64,000 bases of DNA from contig NVTU01000008.1 of NCBI GenBank assembly GCA_002401685.1, positions 1 through 64,000 of the forward strand, written 5' to 3'. The stretch is from Kordiimonadales bacterium. Lineage in GTDB: Bacteria; Pseudomonadota; Alphaproteobacteria; Sphingomonadales; Kordiimonadaceae. The notes beneath the pieces are model-generated. The model did no database searches and was not told where the DNA came from. It saw only the letters and a list, made by a program, of their open reading frames with translations. Positions 10,098 through 20,555 of this stretch are shown here, in pieces (within the stretch, counting starts at the first letter, position 1; each line of letters starts with the position of its first letter). The translations under genes and the position numbers were made by a program.

Positions 10098-10949
10098 TTA
10101 TACTAAGAGGTTGATGCTCGACGCGTCATCGCGGCGAGTAACGATGTCACCTAATTGATTAAAAGCGTCTGAGGACCCTGATAAAGCGCTCGAAAAACCT
10201 GACGCTGCAGGCTCTTCTTGGTTAGCAATACTAGAGATTGGGCTCGCTTCTTCATCATCACCCTTTAACGCCTGTGCGGCCTCGTCTTTATCGCGTTGGG
10301 ATATTTCCTGGAGAGCCTCTCTTTTTGTCGCTTCAGCGGCGGCAGCGACCGACCTGTCCTGACCTGAAGGCTGAGCTGGTGCCAATGCGGCGCGACGAAC
10401 CACTTCCGCCTTCACGATCGTGGCCTCAGGATCACCTGCTATTGGACCGACATCAATGTCAACATGACCACCCACGGCATATTGCTGGCCGTCGGGCCCG
10501 GTTACAAAGTCAAAGCTTGGAGAACCAGTATAGGTCCCTCCTGCCGAAGCATGTGCGCTCTCATGTGCCCGAACCTCACGGTCCCGCTCTTGTAAGCGCG
10601 TCACCTCACCTTGCTCTTCCTCTGTAAGAACCGGTTCAATCCCTATTCCCTCAGAAGGTCCATTGTCCTCAGGAGATTTTTGGCCCTCGTTGACCTGCAA
10701 TACGACAGCAGCATCACCACCAAGGTTGCTAACAGGTTGGCCGTTTGACACGCCGCGTGTTTCTCTGCCTGCCTGGCTCTCGTCCTTATTATCCGAGGGA
10801 TTGCGTAACGCCGTATCGGCAGCGCTCGCCTGCGTACGCTGCACAGGCGGTTCACCGCCAAGCTTGGGGAGCAAGCTTTCGGGTACAAAGGACCGCCTAA
10901 ACTGAGGAGGAGGAGGCCCAATGGACGGCAATGTCGTCGCAATTGTCAT
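10098..10949 (-). CDS. putative metalloprotease CJM1_0395/SprA-related family protein
   Basis: [57 protein letters not shown] motif (HExAH). Confidence 0.8.
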   Translation of the reverse strand: MTIATTLPSIGPPPPQFRRSFVPESLLPKLGGEPPVQRTQASAADTALRNPSDNKDESQAGRETRGVSNGQPVSNLGGDAAVVLQVNEGQKSPEDNGPSEGIGIEPVLTEEEQGEVTRLQERDREVRAHESAHASAGGTYTGSPSFDFVTGPDGQQYAVGGHVDIDVGPIAGDPEATIVKAEVVRRAALAPAQPSGQDRSVAAAAEATKREALQEISQRDKDEAAQALKGDDEEASPISSIANQEEPAASGFSSALSGSSDAFNQLGDIVTRRDDASSINLLV

Positions 10950-11054
10950 ATATCTATTCTACCATAAATATAGCATCGCAACTCTATTGATTTATTTGTT
11001 TATTTACAGTCACTTGCAAACATTGCTTGTACAAATACAAGAAGGTAAGCATTT

Positions 11055-11654
11055 TTAATTTGCAGCTGGCTCTTGGCTAGGCGGGATCCGTTCGCCCTGT
11101 GGCGGATGCCTAAAACCATCGCCTTCACCGCGAGGACCCTTGCGGCGCTTTCTAAATTGACCCGGTTGTGGCTTGAAAAAGTCATCAACCATTTTAACGC
11201 GTGTTTCATGATCCAGTTCAGCAATCACTTCCAAAAGCACAATATTCATCGGTGCGCGCATATCATGCACAAGCGCTGTATGGCTTTCGAGGGCAGCGGC
11301 AAGCGCAGGCTTATCCACCTGGATCGACTTTAGCAGGTCTTTGATCCGTTTTTGGCTTTCCTGGATCGCCGTGTAACGCGCGCGCAGCTCCATCCTTTGT
11401 CGCTGAAGCGCTTTTCTCATTTTTAAACGGTCTTCTTCACCCAAATGTTGACTGATCCGCCTCACATTAAATACAACGTTTGGATCGATGCGCTGTGTTC
11501 GTTGATGAGACCCAGTTGGATGGCCAAGATAATTTTTGCCGATAGTTATGCCTGCGACAAAAACATTAAGTCCCAAAGAGACAACAAAGGCTGCGATCAA
11601 CCATTTTATTTTTACTGTCATAGCTGTCCGCTCCATAAAATTGGCAGCCCCCAA
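11055..11654 (-). CDS. periplasmic heavy-metal sensor / Spy-CpxP-like protein
   Basis: N-terminal TM anchor, helical basic region, LLEVIAELDHETRVKMVDDFF; C-terminal PQPGQFRKRRKGPRGEGDG. Confidence 0.65.
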   Translation of the reverse strand: MGAANFMERTAMTVKIKWLIAAFVVSLGLNVFVAGITIGKNYLGHPTGSHQRTQRIDPNVVFNVRRISQHLGEEDRLKMRKALQRQRMELRARYTAIQESQKRIKDLLKSIQVDKPALAAALESHTALVHDMRAPMNIVLLEVIAELDHETRVKMVDDFFKPQPGQFRKRRKGPRGEGDGFRHPPQGERIPPSQEPAAN

Positions 11655-11703
11655 GCACTCTCAGCATAAGCCGTGTGGCTATAATTACACGTCGGAGCTA
11701 TCA

Positions 11704-12228
11704 TCATTCATCTTCCAAACTAAGATCGTCACTTACAATAAAAAGGCTATAGCTAATATCCATCTCATTATCTGTGATTAAGTTTGTGCCGGCCCCTGCT
11801 GTTGTCGTGGCCCCAACCGCGACCCCCAAGCTAAGAACCGCCGCAAAAACAGCGGTTTGAGACGCCAAAGCAGCAGGTGAAAGCCAACGGCTGGTGTCGC
11901 TGAAAAAAGCAACGAGGCGATCAAAAACTCCGCTTTCCGCAATCTCTGGTAAAACTTGAGCAGCTGATAGTGGAATGTCAGCCAGTCTCTCCAAAAACAT
12001 ATCGCAATTGCCGTCTGACGTGGTTTCTGGCCCTATAGCGAGCGCAGCGCTAAACATCTTATCCAAAGCGGCTTCCGCTAACAGAGCATCTCTTCCTGCG
12101 GCACTAGCTGCAAATTTCGTTGCGCTCTCAGAAATTTCCGCAGGCCAAGCTGAACAGTCGCTGCCGTAAAGAGAAAGGCACATCTCAAAGTCTTCGGATG
12201 TCATCTGGTTTTTTTTCGCCATTTTCAT
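11704..12228 (-). CDS. putative anti-sigma factor (membrane protein)
   Basis: Overlaps the ECF sigma gene stop by 4 nt; N-terminal soluble helical region, one C-terminal TM segment. Confidence 0.5.
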   Translation of the reverse strand: MKMAKKNQMTSEDFEMCLSLYGSDCSAWPAEISESATKFAASAAGRDALLAEAALDKMFSAALAIGPETTSDGNCDMFLERLADIPLSAAQVLPEIAESGVFDRLVAFFSDTSRWLSPAALASQTAVFAAVLSLGVAVGATTTAGAGTNLITDNEMDISYSLFIVSDDLSLEDE

Positions 12229-12788
12229 GCAAATGCTGACATCAAGTCAGCCCTTTCCGTCATCATTTTTTTTCTCATGTTGGTGCGCGCCCGCACCAAC
12301 AGCGATTCGTAAGCCTTTATGTTCAAGCCCATCACATCCGCCGCTTCTTGGTTGGACATACCGTCAAAGTAATTGAGCACAACAGCTGTTCGCTGTCTTT
12401 CCGGTAAATCGCCAAGCACGGCTTTCAAGCGGCTTTGAACCGCATTTACTTCGAGCGTATCATCTGCCGCAGGCGCCGCGTCGACCACATCAAACCCTTC
12501 AGGGAGCGGCAAAATACGGCGTTTTCTTTTTTCGTCCAGACAGCGGTTAACGACTATGCGGTGGAACCAGGTCGTGAATTTTGACTTAGTGGCATCAAAC
12601 AGCGACGCGTGCGTCCATAGTTTTACGAAGGCTTCCTGCACGAGGTCTTCCGCTAGCGCCATATCGTTCACAAACCGGAAAGCCAAAGCCCGATACCGGG
12701 CGCCGTGACGCGCTGTAAGAACCCCAAAGGCAGCCCTATTGGCTTGGGTTACGCGAACCACAAGCATCTCGTCATCGAAGCTATCCAT
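12225..12788 (-). CDS. ECF RNA polymerase sigma factor
   Basis: Sigma region 2 (YRALAFRFVNDMALAEDLVQEAFVKLWTHA) and region 4 (LPERQRTAVVLNYFDGMSNQEAADVMGL). Confidence 0.9.
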   Translation of the reverse strand: MDSFDDEMLVVRVTQANRAAFGVLTARHGARYRALAFRFVNDMALAEDLVQEAFVKLWTHASLFDATKSKFTTWFHRIVVNRCLDEKRKRRILPLPEGFDVVDAAPAADDTLEVNAVQSRLKAVLGDLPERQRTAVVLNYFDGMSNQEAADVMGLNIKAYESLLVRARTNMRKKMMTERADLMSAFA

Positions 12789-12983
12789 CGCAGGTTTTGT
12801 CAAAACACACTCGCAAACTTTCTACCTGTGCATATCCTTGTACGGTAGCACAGGTAAAGCCCTTCGGTTTGTAATAAATATATCGGCCAGAGTAGCCAAG
12901 AAATGCGCTAATGACCTTGCACTTAATGCCAAAGTCTGTTCCTTTGGCGGCATATTTTTACTGTCGTTTCTGGAGAGGCCTTT

Positions 12984-14285
12984 ATGAAAATTGCTGTAAT
13001 TGGAACAGGTTATGTTGGTCTGGTGTCTGGTGCATGTTTCTCAGAATTTGGCCATACCGTTACCTGTGTCGATAAAGACATCAGCAAAATAGCCCGTATT
13101 CATCGCGGTGTAATGCCGATCTATGAACCTGGGCTAGAGGATCTAGTAGCACGCAACTGTAAGGCCGAACGGTTATTTTTCACCACCGACCTGAAAGAGG
13201 CAATGAAGGGCGCACAGGCCGTTTTTATCGCAGTGGGCACGCCTAGCCGAAGGGGCGACGGTCATGCTGATCTGCAATATGTATATGCTGCCGTTGAAGA
13301 GCTTGCCGCTTACATCGAAGACTATACTGTGATTGTCACCAAATCGACAGTGCCCGTTGGAACCGGGGCAGAGATCAAAAAACGGCTATCAGCGCTGGTT
13401 GATGACAGTATATTTGGCGTGGCTTCCAACCCCGAATTTTTGCGCGAAGGGGCGGCGATAGAGGACTTTATGCGGCCTGACCGGGTGGTTGTGGGCGTGG
13501 ATTGCGATAAAGCACAAGCGGTGATGCAGGAGCTATACAGGCCACTATTCCTTAGCGAAACACCGATTGTTTTCACGGGCCGCGAAACCGCAGAACTGAG
13601 CAAGTATGCAGCCAACGCCTTCCTTGCTACCAAAATCAGCTTTATCAACGAGATTGCGGATATGTGCGAGAAGGTGGGCGCTGACGTGCAAATGGTTGCG
13701 AAAGCCATCGGCCTTGATAATCGTATTGGCGGGAAATTCCTGCACGCGGGTCCAGGTTTTGGCGGTAGCTGTTTTCCGAAGGATACAAGGGCCTTGGCAA
13801 AGTCTGCAGAAGCCGCGGGCGCCCCGCTGCGTATCGTAAACGCAGTTATTGAGGTGAACGAGAACCGCAAACTAGCGATGGCAGATAAAGTTTTAACAGC
13901 GTGCAGTGATGATCTCAAAGGCAAGAAGATCGCAGTCCTAGGGCTGACTTTCAAGCCCAACACGGATGACATGCGGGAGAGTCCGAGCTTGGATATCATC
14001 CCGGCCCTGCAGGCAAAAGGTGCCGATATTCACGCGTTTGACCCTAAGGGCATGGACGAAGCAGAAAATCTCTTAACAGATGTCACTTTTCATGAGGACC
14101 CTTACGCCACCCTGGAAGGGGCTGAAGCAGTTGTTATCATCACCGAGTGGAATCAGTTCCGCGCGCTGGATTTTGAGCGCATGAAAGACCTGATGAACAA
14201 CCCCGTCATTGTTGACCTGCGGAATATATATGCTGGTGTCGATATGGCGGCGCTTGGCTTCACCTATTCAGGCATTGGGCGTTGA
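12984..14285 (+). CDS. ugd: UDP-glucose 6-dehydrogenase
   Basis: MKIAVIGTGYVGLVSGACFSEFGH, GPGFGGSCFPKDT catalytic Cys motif. Confidence 0.95.
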   Translation: MKIAVIGTGYVGLVSGACFSEFGHTVTCVDKDISKIARIHRGVMPIYEPGLEDLVARNCKAERLFFTTDLKEAMKGAQAVFIAVGTPSRRGDGHADLQYVYAAVEELAAYIEDYTVIVTKSTVPVGTGAEIKKRLSALVDDSIFGVASNPEFLREGAAIEDFMRPDRVVVGVDCDKAQAVMQELYRPLFLSETPIVFTGRETAELSKYAANAFLATKISFINEIADMCEKVGADVQMVAKAIGLDNRIGGKFLHAGPGFGGSCFPKDTRALAKSAEAAGAPLRIVNAVIEVNENRKLAMADKVLTACSDDLKGKKIAVLGLTFKPNTDDMRESPSLDIIPALQAKGADIHAFDPKGMDEAENLLTDVTFHEDPYATLEGAEAVVIITEWNQFRALDFERMKDLMNNPVIVDLRNIYAGVDMAALGFTYSGIGR

Positions 14286-15628
14286 CAGCTGACAGCAAGC
14301 CTTACCGACTAAACGCTGACCGCCGCATTTGGGCCATCGCGGGCCCCGCCATTGTTGCCAATAGTAGCGCGCCGCTTGTGGGCCTTGTTGATACCTGGGT
14401 GATAGGGCACTTGCCGGGTGCGGTTCACTTGGCATCCGTCGGCGTGGGGGCCGCGATCTTCAGCTTTATGTTTTGGGCCTTTGGTTTCCTGCGGATGAGC
14501 ACAACCGGGCTGATTGCACAAGCATACGGCAATAAGGACGACGCCCTTATAAAGCGTACCTTGGTTCAGTCCGTTTTCCTGGGGCTTGTATTTGCCGCCT
14601 TCCTGCTTGTAGCGCAAAGCCAGATCCTTTGGCTGGGAGTTGAGGCACTTGGCCCACCAGAAAGTACCACTGGTTTTATTGATGACTATTTTTCTATCCG
14701 CATCTGGTCCGCGCCTGCATCCCTTTTTATATTCTCGCTCACCGGATACTTGTTTGGCACAACTCAGGCGAAAGCGGCTCTTTGGCTTCAGCTCATCCTC
14801 AATGTATCCAACGGTATTCTTAACCTTATCTTTGTCCTCGGCTTTGATATGGGCGTCAGTGGTATTGCCCTTGGCTCCGTTTTAGCAGAGTGGATCGCTG
14901 CAATATTCGGAGTTTACCTGCTTGGCAAAAACTTCGAGTTCAGAGAGCTCATGGACACCATTAGAGACAAGCTAAATTGGCGCTTCAGCCAGCTCAACAA
15001 ATTGCTGTCTGCCAACATGTATATTTTCTTGCGAACACTTGTGCTAATGACGGCGCTCGCCCTCATCACCCGGAATGCAGCCACTTTGGGCGAAGAAGCC
15101 CTTGGCGCAAACCAGGTACTGATGAATTTTCTTTTATTGATAAGTTTAGGGCTGGATGCCTTTGCTCACGCAGCAGAAGCCTTTGTAGGCGCGGCTTATG
15201 GCAGGAGAAATAGGGCAGAAATGCGCTTTTGGATTGGGCGAACCAGTCTGTGGGCGGGAGTTACAGCACTGCTTTACAGTCTGACCTTTCTGATGGCTGG
15301 CCAGAATTTAATTAATACACTAACTAATATTGAAGAGGTGCGGGCAATTGCGGTAGTTGGCCTACCGGTCATGATCTTGATGCCAATTTTTGCTGTCTGG
15401 TGTTATCAGTTTGATGGGATTTTTATCGGGGTCACCTCTGGACGCGGCATGTTGATTACTATGATAGCCGCTTTTGCGATCTATCTGCTTGTTCTTACTC
15501 CTTTAACCGCTGAATATGGGTTTAAGGGTCTGTGGATTGCAGTCCTGATATTCATGACCAGCCGGGGCCTTATGCAGGTCCTATATTACCCCTTCATTGA
15601 GAAAAAAATGGCAAGGGCCGGGGCATAA
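14282..15628 (+). CDS. MATE family efflux transporter (DinF-like)
   Basis: IWAIAGPAIVANSSAPLVGLVDTWVIGHL, 12-TM pattern; TTG start overlapping the ugd stop. Confidence 0.9.
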   Translation: MTADSKPYRLNADRRIWAIAGPAIVANSSAPLVGLVDTWVIGHLPGAVHLASVGVGAAIFSFMFWAFGFLRMSTTGLIAQAYGNKDDALIKRTLVQSVFLGLVFAAFLLVAQSQILWLGVEALGPPESTTGFIDDYFSIRIWSAPASLFIFSLTGYLFGTTQAKAALWLQLILNVSNGILNLIFVLGFDMGVSGIALGSVLAEWIAAIFGVYLLGKNFEFRELMDTIRDKLNWRFSQLNKLLSANMYIFLRTLVLMTALALITRNAATLGEEALGANQVLMNFLLLISLGLDAFAHAAEAFVGAAYGRRNRAEMRFWIGRTSLWAGVTALLYSLTFLMAGQNLINTLTNIEEVRAIAVVGLPVMILMPIFAVWCYQFDGIFIGVTSGRGMLITMIAAFAIYLLVLTPLTAEYGFKGLWIAVLIFMTSRGLMQVLYYPFIEKKMARAGA

Positions 15629-15754
15629 CAGGATCACTGAAATGCGACATCACCGATAACGAAAGTGCTTTTAAGTTAATATATTAATTAAACTACATCT
15701 CAAGTTAAGACCGGCCTAATAAATTGCCAACCCCTTGATACCTTTACAAAATAA

Positions 15755-15786
15755 CAAAAAAGGTGTCCCTTAACAGAAACACCTTC
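15755..15786 (-). terminator. Rho-independent terminator downstream of arsC-like gene
   Basis: AAGGTGT...ACACCTT inverted repeat followed on the minus strand by a T-run (aaaaaa on plus). Confidence 0.6.
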
Positions 15787-15816
15787 CTTATCAATCATCA
15801 TGAATAGTGCCCAAAA

Positions 15817-16161
15817 TTAGAGAATTTCGAGCACACTTTCGGGCGGGCGGCCAATTTTTGCTTTGCTTTGGCTAAAGACAATAGGCCGTTCGATCAGTTT
15901 AGGTGTTTTACTCATCGCTTCGATCAATGTGGCATCATCTGACGCCGAAGACAGGCCTTGTTCCTTATAGTCAGCTTCGCCTTTGCGGACTATCTCGGAA
16001 GCCGAAAGGCCAAGGCTTTTCAACGCCGCACGAATTTCATCTGCAGAAGGTCCATCTTCAAGATACAGGCGTACTTCTGGTATTAGGCCTTTGTCCTCAA
16101 GTATTGCTAATGTCTGACGGGATTTGCTGCAGCGCGGGTTATGCCAGATCTTGAGGCTCAT
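15817..16161 (-). CDS. arsC: arsenate reductase (glutaredoxin family), ArsC/YffB-like
   Basis: MSLKIWHNPRCSKSRQTLAILEDKG, ERPIVFSQSKAKIGRPPE. Confidence 0.85.
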   Translation of the reverse strand: MSLKIWHNPRCSKSRQTLAILEDKGLIPEVRLYLEDGPSADEIRAALKSLGLSASEIVRKGEADYKEQGLSSASDDATLIEAMSKTPKLIERPIVFSQSKAKIGRPPESVLEIL

Positions 16162-16223
16162 AATTGTCACCTGTAAAGTTGTTTCGCACAATATATACTC
16201 TGGGCAGATATTGGCTGGAAGAT

Positions 16224-16298
16224 TGGAGCGGGTGAAGGGAATTGAACCCTCGACACCGAGCTTGGGAAGCTCGTGCTCTACCACTGAGCTACACCCGC
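16224..16298 (-). tRNA. tRNA-Gly (anticodon CCC), encoded CCA
   Basis: Minus strand GCGGGTGTAGCTCAGTGGTAGAGCACGAGCTTCCCAAGCTCGGTGTCGAGGGTTCAATTCCCTTCACCCGCTCCA: full cloverleaf, anticodon loop TTCCCAA. Confidence 0.95.
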
Positions 16299-16517
16299 TT
16301 ATTACCAATTGGTCATGATGCGGCAGACCCTATCTGCGGGCCCCTTCAATTGCAAGCTTCCTCAACAGTATTTATTTTTGCCGCAGGTAGGAACTTTTTA
16401 AGACCAGTGCGCCCAGTACAATGCAGCTAAACCTTGACGCCGCACCGTCAGAGGGCCAATTTAGCCCCGGAAAACACACTCCCTCTCGTTACCCCCATCG
16501 ATACAAAGGAAACCGCA

Positions 16518-17726
16518 ATGAAATCTGGCGCAGGCAGAGACCGCAGCATCACCAAAAAATGGGCCCGCCAAACCCAAATGGTGCGCGCTGGCAGCATGCG
16601 ATCAGAACTTGGCGAAATGTCAGAAGCCTTGTTTCTGACATCCGGATTTGCTTATGCGAACGCTGAACAGGCGGAAGCGCGCTTTAACGGCAGCGAAGAG
16701 GGCTTTACCTATTCGCGCCAAACCAACCCCACGGTTTCAATGTTTGAAGAACGCATGGCCGTACTGGAAGGCGCAGATATTGGCCGCGCCACCGGTACAG
16801 GCATGGCAGCGATGACAGCGTCGTTGCTCGCAGGGCTAAAAAGCGGTGATCACGTGCTCGGGTCGCGGGCACTTTTTGGATCGTGTCGTTGGTTGATGGA
16901 TGAGCTCCTACCTCGTTACGGAATCGAAACGACGGTTATTGACGGTACTGATATGGAGGCGTGGAAAGGGGCCGTACAGAATAACACACGTGCCTTTTTC
17001 ACTGAAACACCGGCAAACCCTACGCTTGAAATTGTTGACCTTAAAGCCGTGGCTGACCTTGCGCATGAGAACGGCGCAAAACTTATTGTTGATAATGTTT
17101 TCGCAACGCCTGTATTGCAGCGCCCTATGGAACTTGGTGCCGATATTGTTTGTTACTCAACAACAAAACACATTGACGGCCAGGGGCGGTGCTTGGGCGG
17201 TGTAATTCTCTGCGACAAGGAATGGGATGAAGAGTTCCTCTATCCGTTTTACCGCCATACCGGCTGCGCAATGTCGCCCTTCACCGCATGGGTGATGCTT
17301 AAAGGGCTGGAGACAATGGGCCTACGCGTGCACGCAATGTGTGATGCTGCGGAAGATATCGCCCTTGCGCTTGCTGACCGAGTAACGGATGTGCGTCACC
17401 CATCTCTCGCGAGTTTTGGTCAGTCGGAGCTTGCGTTCTCTCAAATGGATCGCGGCGGCACCATGGTGGTTTTTGAGTTGCCTGGCGGGCGCGATCAGGC
17501 ATTCCGCTTTCTCAATGCCCTAGAGATAATTGATATCTCAAATAATCTCGGTGACAGTCGGTCAATCGCCACGCATCCGTGGAGTACAACACATAAAGCC
17601 CTAGCGGAAGAAACCAGGCTAGAGCTTGGCATCACACCCGGCCTCATCAGGCTCTCTGTTGGGCTCGAGGATACTGAAGACCTAAAGGACGATCTTTTAC
17701 GTGCCTTAGAAATTGCGGGGAGTTAA
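16518..17726 (+). CDS. metZ: O-succinylhomoserine sulfhydrylase
   Basis: Cys/Met metabolism PLP enzyme: YSRQTNPTVSMFEERMAVLEGA, PLP Lys in VCYSTTKHIDGQGRCLGG. Confidence 0.9.
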   Translation: MKSGAGRDRSITKKWARQTQMVRAGSMRSELGEMSEALFLTSGFAYANAEQAEARFNGSEEGFTYSRQTNPTVSMFEERMAVLEGADIGRATGTGMAAMTASLLAGLKSGDHVLGSRALFGSCRWLMDELLPRYGIETTVIDGTDMEAWKGAVQNNTRAFFTETPANPTLEIVDLKAVADLAHENGAKLIVDNVFATPVLQRPMELGADIVCYSTTKHIDGQGRCLGGVILCDKEWDEEFLYPFYRHTGCAMSPFTAWVMLKGLETMGLRVHAMCDAAEDIALALADRVTDVRHPSLASFGQSELAFSQMDRGGTMVVFELPGGRDQAFRFLNALEIIDISNNLGDSRSIATHPWSTTHKALAEETRLELGITPGLIRLSVGLEDTEDLKDDLLRALEIAGS

Positions 17727-17731
17727 ACCCG

Positions 17732-18154
17732 ATGAGTGAAGAACTGATTAAAGAACTACCAACTTTTGAAGCCGTTACAGACGAAATACGCGTGGCTGTT
17801 CAGTCCTATTTTCTGGCGGCACAATCGGACCCGGATAATGATCAGTATTTTTGGGCTTACCGGATAAAAATCAGCAACGAGAGTGACGCTAGCGTGCAGC
17901 TTCTCAGCCGTCACTGGATCATTACTGACAGCAACGGCAAGCGAGAGGAAGTAATAGGCGACGGTGTTATTGGTGAGCAACCGCGCATTCCACCGGGCAA
18001 GCACTTTACCTATACCAGCGGCTGTCCGCTAGACACGGCATCCGGCTTTATGCACGGCACATTTGATATGCTCGGCGGAAAAAATCGGCTTTTTACTATT
18101 GCCATTCCGGCGTTTTCGCTCGACAGTCCCTACTGCTCAGAAATTATCAACTAG
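17732..18154 (+). CDS. apaG: Co2+/Mg2+ efflux protein ApaG
   Basis: YFWAYRIKISNESDASVQLLSRHWIITDSNGKREEVIGDGVIGEQPRIPPGKHFTYTSGCPLDTASGFMHGTF. Confidence 0.95.
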   Translation: MSEELIKELPTFEAVTDEIRVAVQSYFLAAQSDPDNDQYFWAYRIKISNESDASVQLLSRHWIITDSNGKREEVIGDGVIGEQPRIPPGKHFTYTSGCPLDTASGFMHGTFDMLGGKNRLFTIAIPAFSLDSPYCSEIIN

Positions 18155-18203
18155 ATTCCAGCGCTTTAGCGCCCGGAACAAGGTAATAAAATGGTAGTGA
18201 AAT

Positions 18204-19652
18204 TTGCTTGATCTTAGACCAGTCTTCTTTTCACTTGGGTCGCTTATATGCATGCTGTCTTTGGGGATGGCTGTACCGGTTACCGTTGATCTTCTGGCAG
18301 GGAACCCCGATTGGGGCGTGTTTTTCCTCTCCTTACTTTTAACGCTCACGGTTGGCGGCATGCTGGCGCTCGCCAATAGGGATACAGGCAACGCCTTGAA
18401 CCTGCGGCAAGCCTTTCTGCTTACCAGCTTGGCTTGGTCAGTTCTGCCGGCTTTTGCGGCGCTGCCGCTCGCTTTTTCAGATTTAGGCCTTTCCTTTACC
18501 GACGCTTACTTCGAGGCCATGAGTGGGCTTACGACCACAGGTTCCACCATTATCAACGGACTAGACAATGCGCCGCCCGGCATTTTGATATGGCGCGCGC
18601 TCCTACAGTGGTTTGGTGGCATCGGTATTATCGTGATGGCCGTGGCCGTGCTACCAATGCTGCAGGTCGGCGGCATGCAAGTATTTAAGGGCGAAAGTTT
18701 TGATAGCGTAGAGAAAATATTGCCGCGCGCCGGGCAAATTTCTGGTGTGATAAGTGGGCTCTATATCGCTTTTACTGCGCTGTGTATTTTACTGTATTTG
18801 CTAGCAGGTATGAGCATATTTGATGCCTCAGCCCATGCAATGACAGTGATTGCTACGGGTGGCTTTTCCACGTCTGACGGCTCCATCGGTCATTTTGATA
18901 GCTTCTCCATCGATATGATCACCGTGGCCTTCATGATCATTGGCTCCGTGCCTTTCATCCTCTTTTTGCAGGTGCTGCGCGGTAGGCCGCTTGCGGTATG
19001 GAAGGACGAACAAGTACGCGGTTTCCTCAAGCTTGCCGGGCTCCTATGTGTCAGCGTCACGCTGTGGCTGGTAATATGGAAAGATTTCACCCCAGTTGAA
19101 GCCTTTCGGTACGGTACATTCAATATTATCTCTGTCCTCACAGGCACTGGATATGCGACCACTGATTATAGCCAGTGGGGCAGTTTCTCTGCGACCTTGT
19201 TTTTCATGGTGATGTTCATTGGCGGCTGCGCTGGCTCCACAAGTTGCGGTATCAAGATCTTCCGTTTTCAGGTGTTATTGAAATCAATGCGCAGCTGGAC
19301 AAATCACATCACTCAACCCAACGGCATTTTTGTGCCCAAATATAACGGCCGGCCCATTCCCGCCGACGTGAAAAGCAGTGTGATGGCGTTCATGACATTA
19401 TTCATGGCCATTTTTCTGCTGCTCGCAATGGCGATCGCAGGCACCGGTGAGGATTGGATCACATCTTTCTCAAGCGCGGGGTCTGCTCTTGCCAACGTTG
19501 GGCCAGGGCTAGGCGAAAAAGTTGGACCGTCAGGAAACTTTTCAGGGCTTACAGATACAGCCAAATGGTTGATGTCTGTCGGCATGCTTGTTGGCCGCCT
19601 TGAAATATTCTCGGTTTTGGTTCTGTTTTCCCCAGCTTTCTGGCGCGGATAA
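18204..19652 (+). CDS. trkH: TrkH family potassium uptake protein
   Basis: EAMSGLTTTGSTII selectivity-filter-type motifs, ATGGFSTSDGSIGHFDS, GGCAGSTSCGIKIFR. Confidence 0.9.
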   Translation: MLDLRPVFFSLGSLICMLSLGMAVPVTVDLLAGNPDWGVFFLSLLLTLTVGGMLALANRDTGNALNLRQAFLLTSLAWSVLPAFAALPLAFSDLGLSFTDAYFEAMSGLTTTGSTIINGLDNAPPGILIWRALLQWFGGIGIIVMAVAVLPMLQVGGMQVFKGESFDSVEKILPRAGQISGVISGLYIAFTALCILLYLLAGMSIFDASAHAMTVIATGGFSTSDGSIGHFDSFSIDMITVAFMIIGSVPFILFLQVLRGRPLAVWKDEQVRGFLKLAGLLCVSVTLWLVIWKDFTPVEAFRYGTFNIISVLTGTGYATTDYSQWGSFSATLFFMVMFIGGCAGSTSCGIKIFRFQVLLKSMRSWTNHITQPNGIFVPKYNGRPIPADVKSSVMAFMTLFMAIFLLLAMAIAGTGEDWITSFSSAGSALANVGPGLGEKVGPSGNFSGLTDTAKWLMSVGMLVGRLEIFSVLVLFSPAFWRG

Positions 19653-19724
19653 GGAAGCTGCGCCGCGCATTAAAGCTAGGGCATGTTATGCCTGTGTTCA
19701 GGTTGGGGAGCTATACTGGCTATT

Positions 19725-20555
19725 ATGAAACATCTGCTTACAGTACTTTTCATATTCTTTGTTAGCGCTTGGGCGCCTGCATCTGCGACCGACGGGCTCC
19801 CTGGCGCGGAAGAATATGTGCGGGGCGACTATTACAAAGCTCGAACTATAGCGAGAACTGCCAATACCAGTGATGGCTACGCAAATGCCTGCCAAAGCGG
19901 GTTGGTTATTGGTGGGTTTTTAGAAACAGGGGACGAGGCGGTAGCGGCACTACACGGTGCTATTAGTGACTGCATCAAAGCCCTTGAACTGGCTCCAAAT
20001 CATTATCTTGCAAAACTCAGTCTGTCTGTCGCCCTTAGTTTTGAAGGCAAACGCCTGAAGAAAATCATTTATCCAAAACATGCCAAAGCTCTAATTGAGC
20101 AACTGATGCAGCAAGAAAATAAAAACCCAATTGGGTTCGGCGCCATGGGGGCATGGCATTCTGAAATTAGCGCTGCTGGGTTTTTCGCACGGCTTCTGCT
20201 AGGGGCGCGGCGAAAAAACGCCGAATTTTTCTACGTTCGTGCGCTGGAACTTGGCGTAGACGACTATGCGTTAAAGTTAGAACACGTAAAATTTTTAGCG
20301 CGCGGCAAGAAAGCTGAGCGGAAGCAAGCGACAAAGCTCGCAGGTGAATTATTAGCATTACCAACAGATAATGCCTTTGATGATATGCTTAAGGGTAGGT
20401 GCCGTCTTTTACTTGACGCCATACGAGTTGGGAAAAAAAGATTTATAAAACAAACGCTTATTGATATATCTGCATTCAAGAGCATTGCCAGTTTTAGAAA
20501 GTTGAAGGCCTACCCACTGAATAAAGTTAATATACTAACTTTATTGAAGTCATGA
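19725..20555 (+). CDS. hypothetical secreted TPR-like protein
   Basis: Signal peptide (MKHLLTVLFIFFVSAWAPASA) and helical repeats similar in layout to TPR proteins. Confidence 0.5.
   Translation: MKHLLTVLFIFFVSAWAPASATDGLPGAEEYVRGDYYKARTIARTANTSDGYANACQSGLVIGGFLETGDEAVAALHGAISDCIKALELAPNHYLAKLSLSVALSFEGKRLKKIIYPKHAKALIEQLMQQENKNPIGFGAMGAWHSEISAAGFFARLLLGARRKNAEFFYVRALELGVDDYALKLEHVKFLARGKKAERKQATKLAGELLALPTDNAFDDMLKGRCRLLLDAIRVGKKRFIKQTLIDISAFKSIASFRKLKAYPLNKVNILTLLKS

Noticed and set aside
10643-10949. Plus-strand and alternate-frame ORFs in the SprA-related gene
   Set aside because: Overlapping frames without family support; the HESAH metalloprotease-like frame is the coding one.
16300-16517. 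Possible SAM-II riboswitch upstream of metZ
   Set aside because: Alphaproteobacterial metZ often carries one, but I could not find a convincing SAM-II pseudoknot consensus by eye; a covariance-model search would decide.
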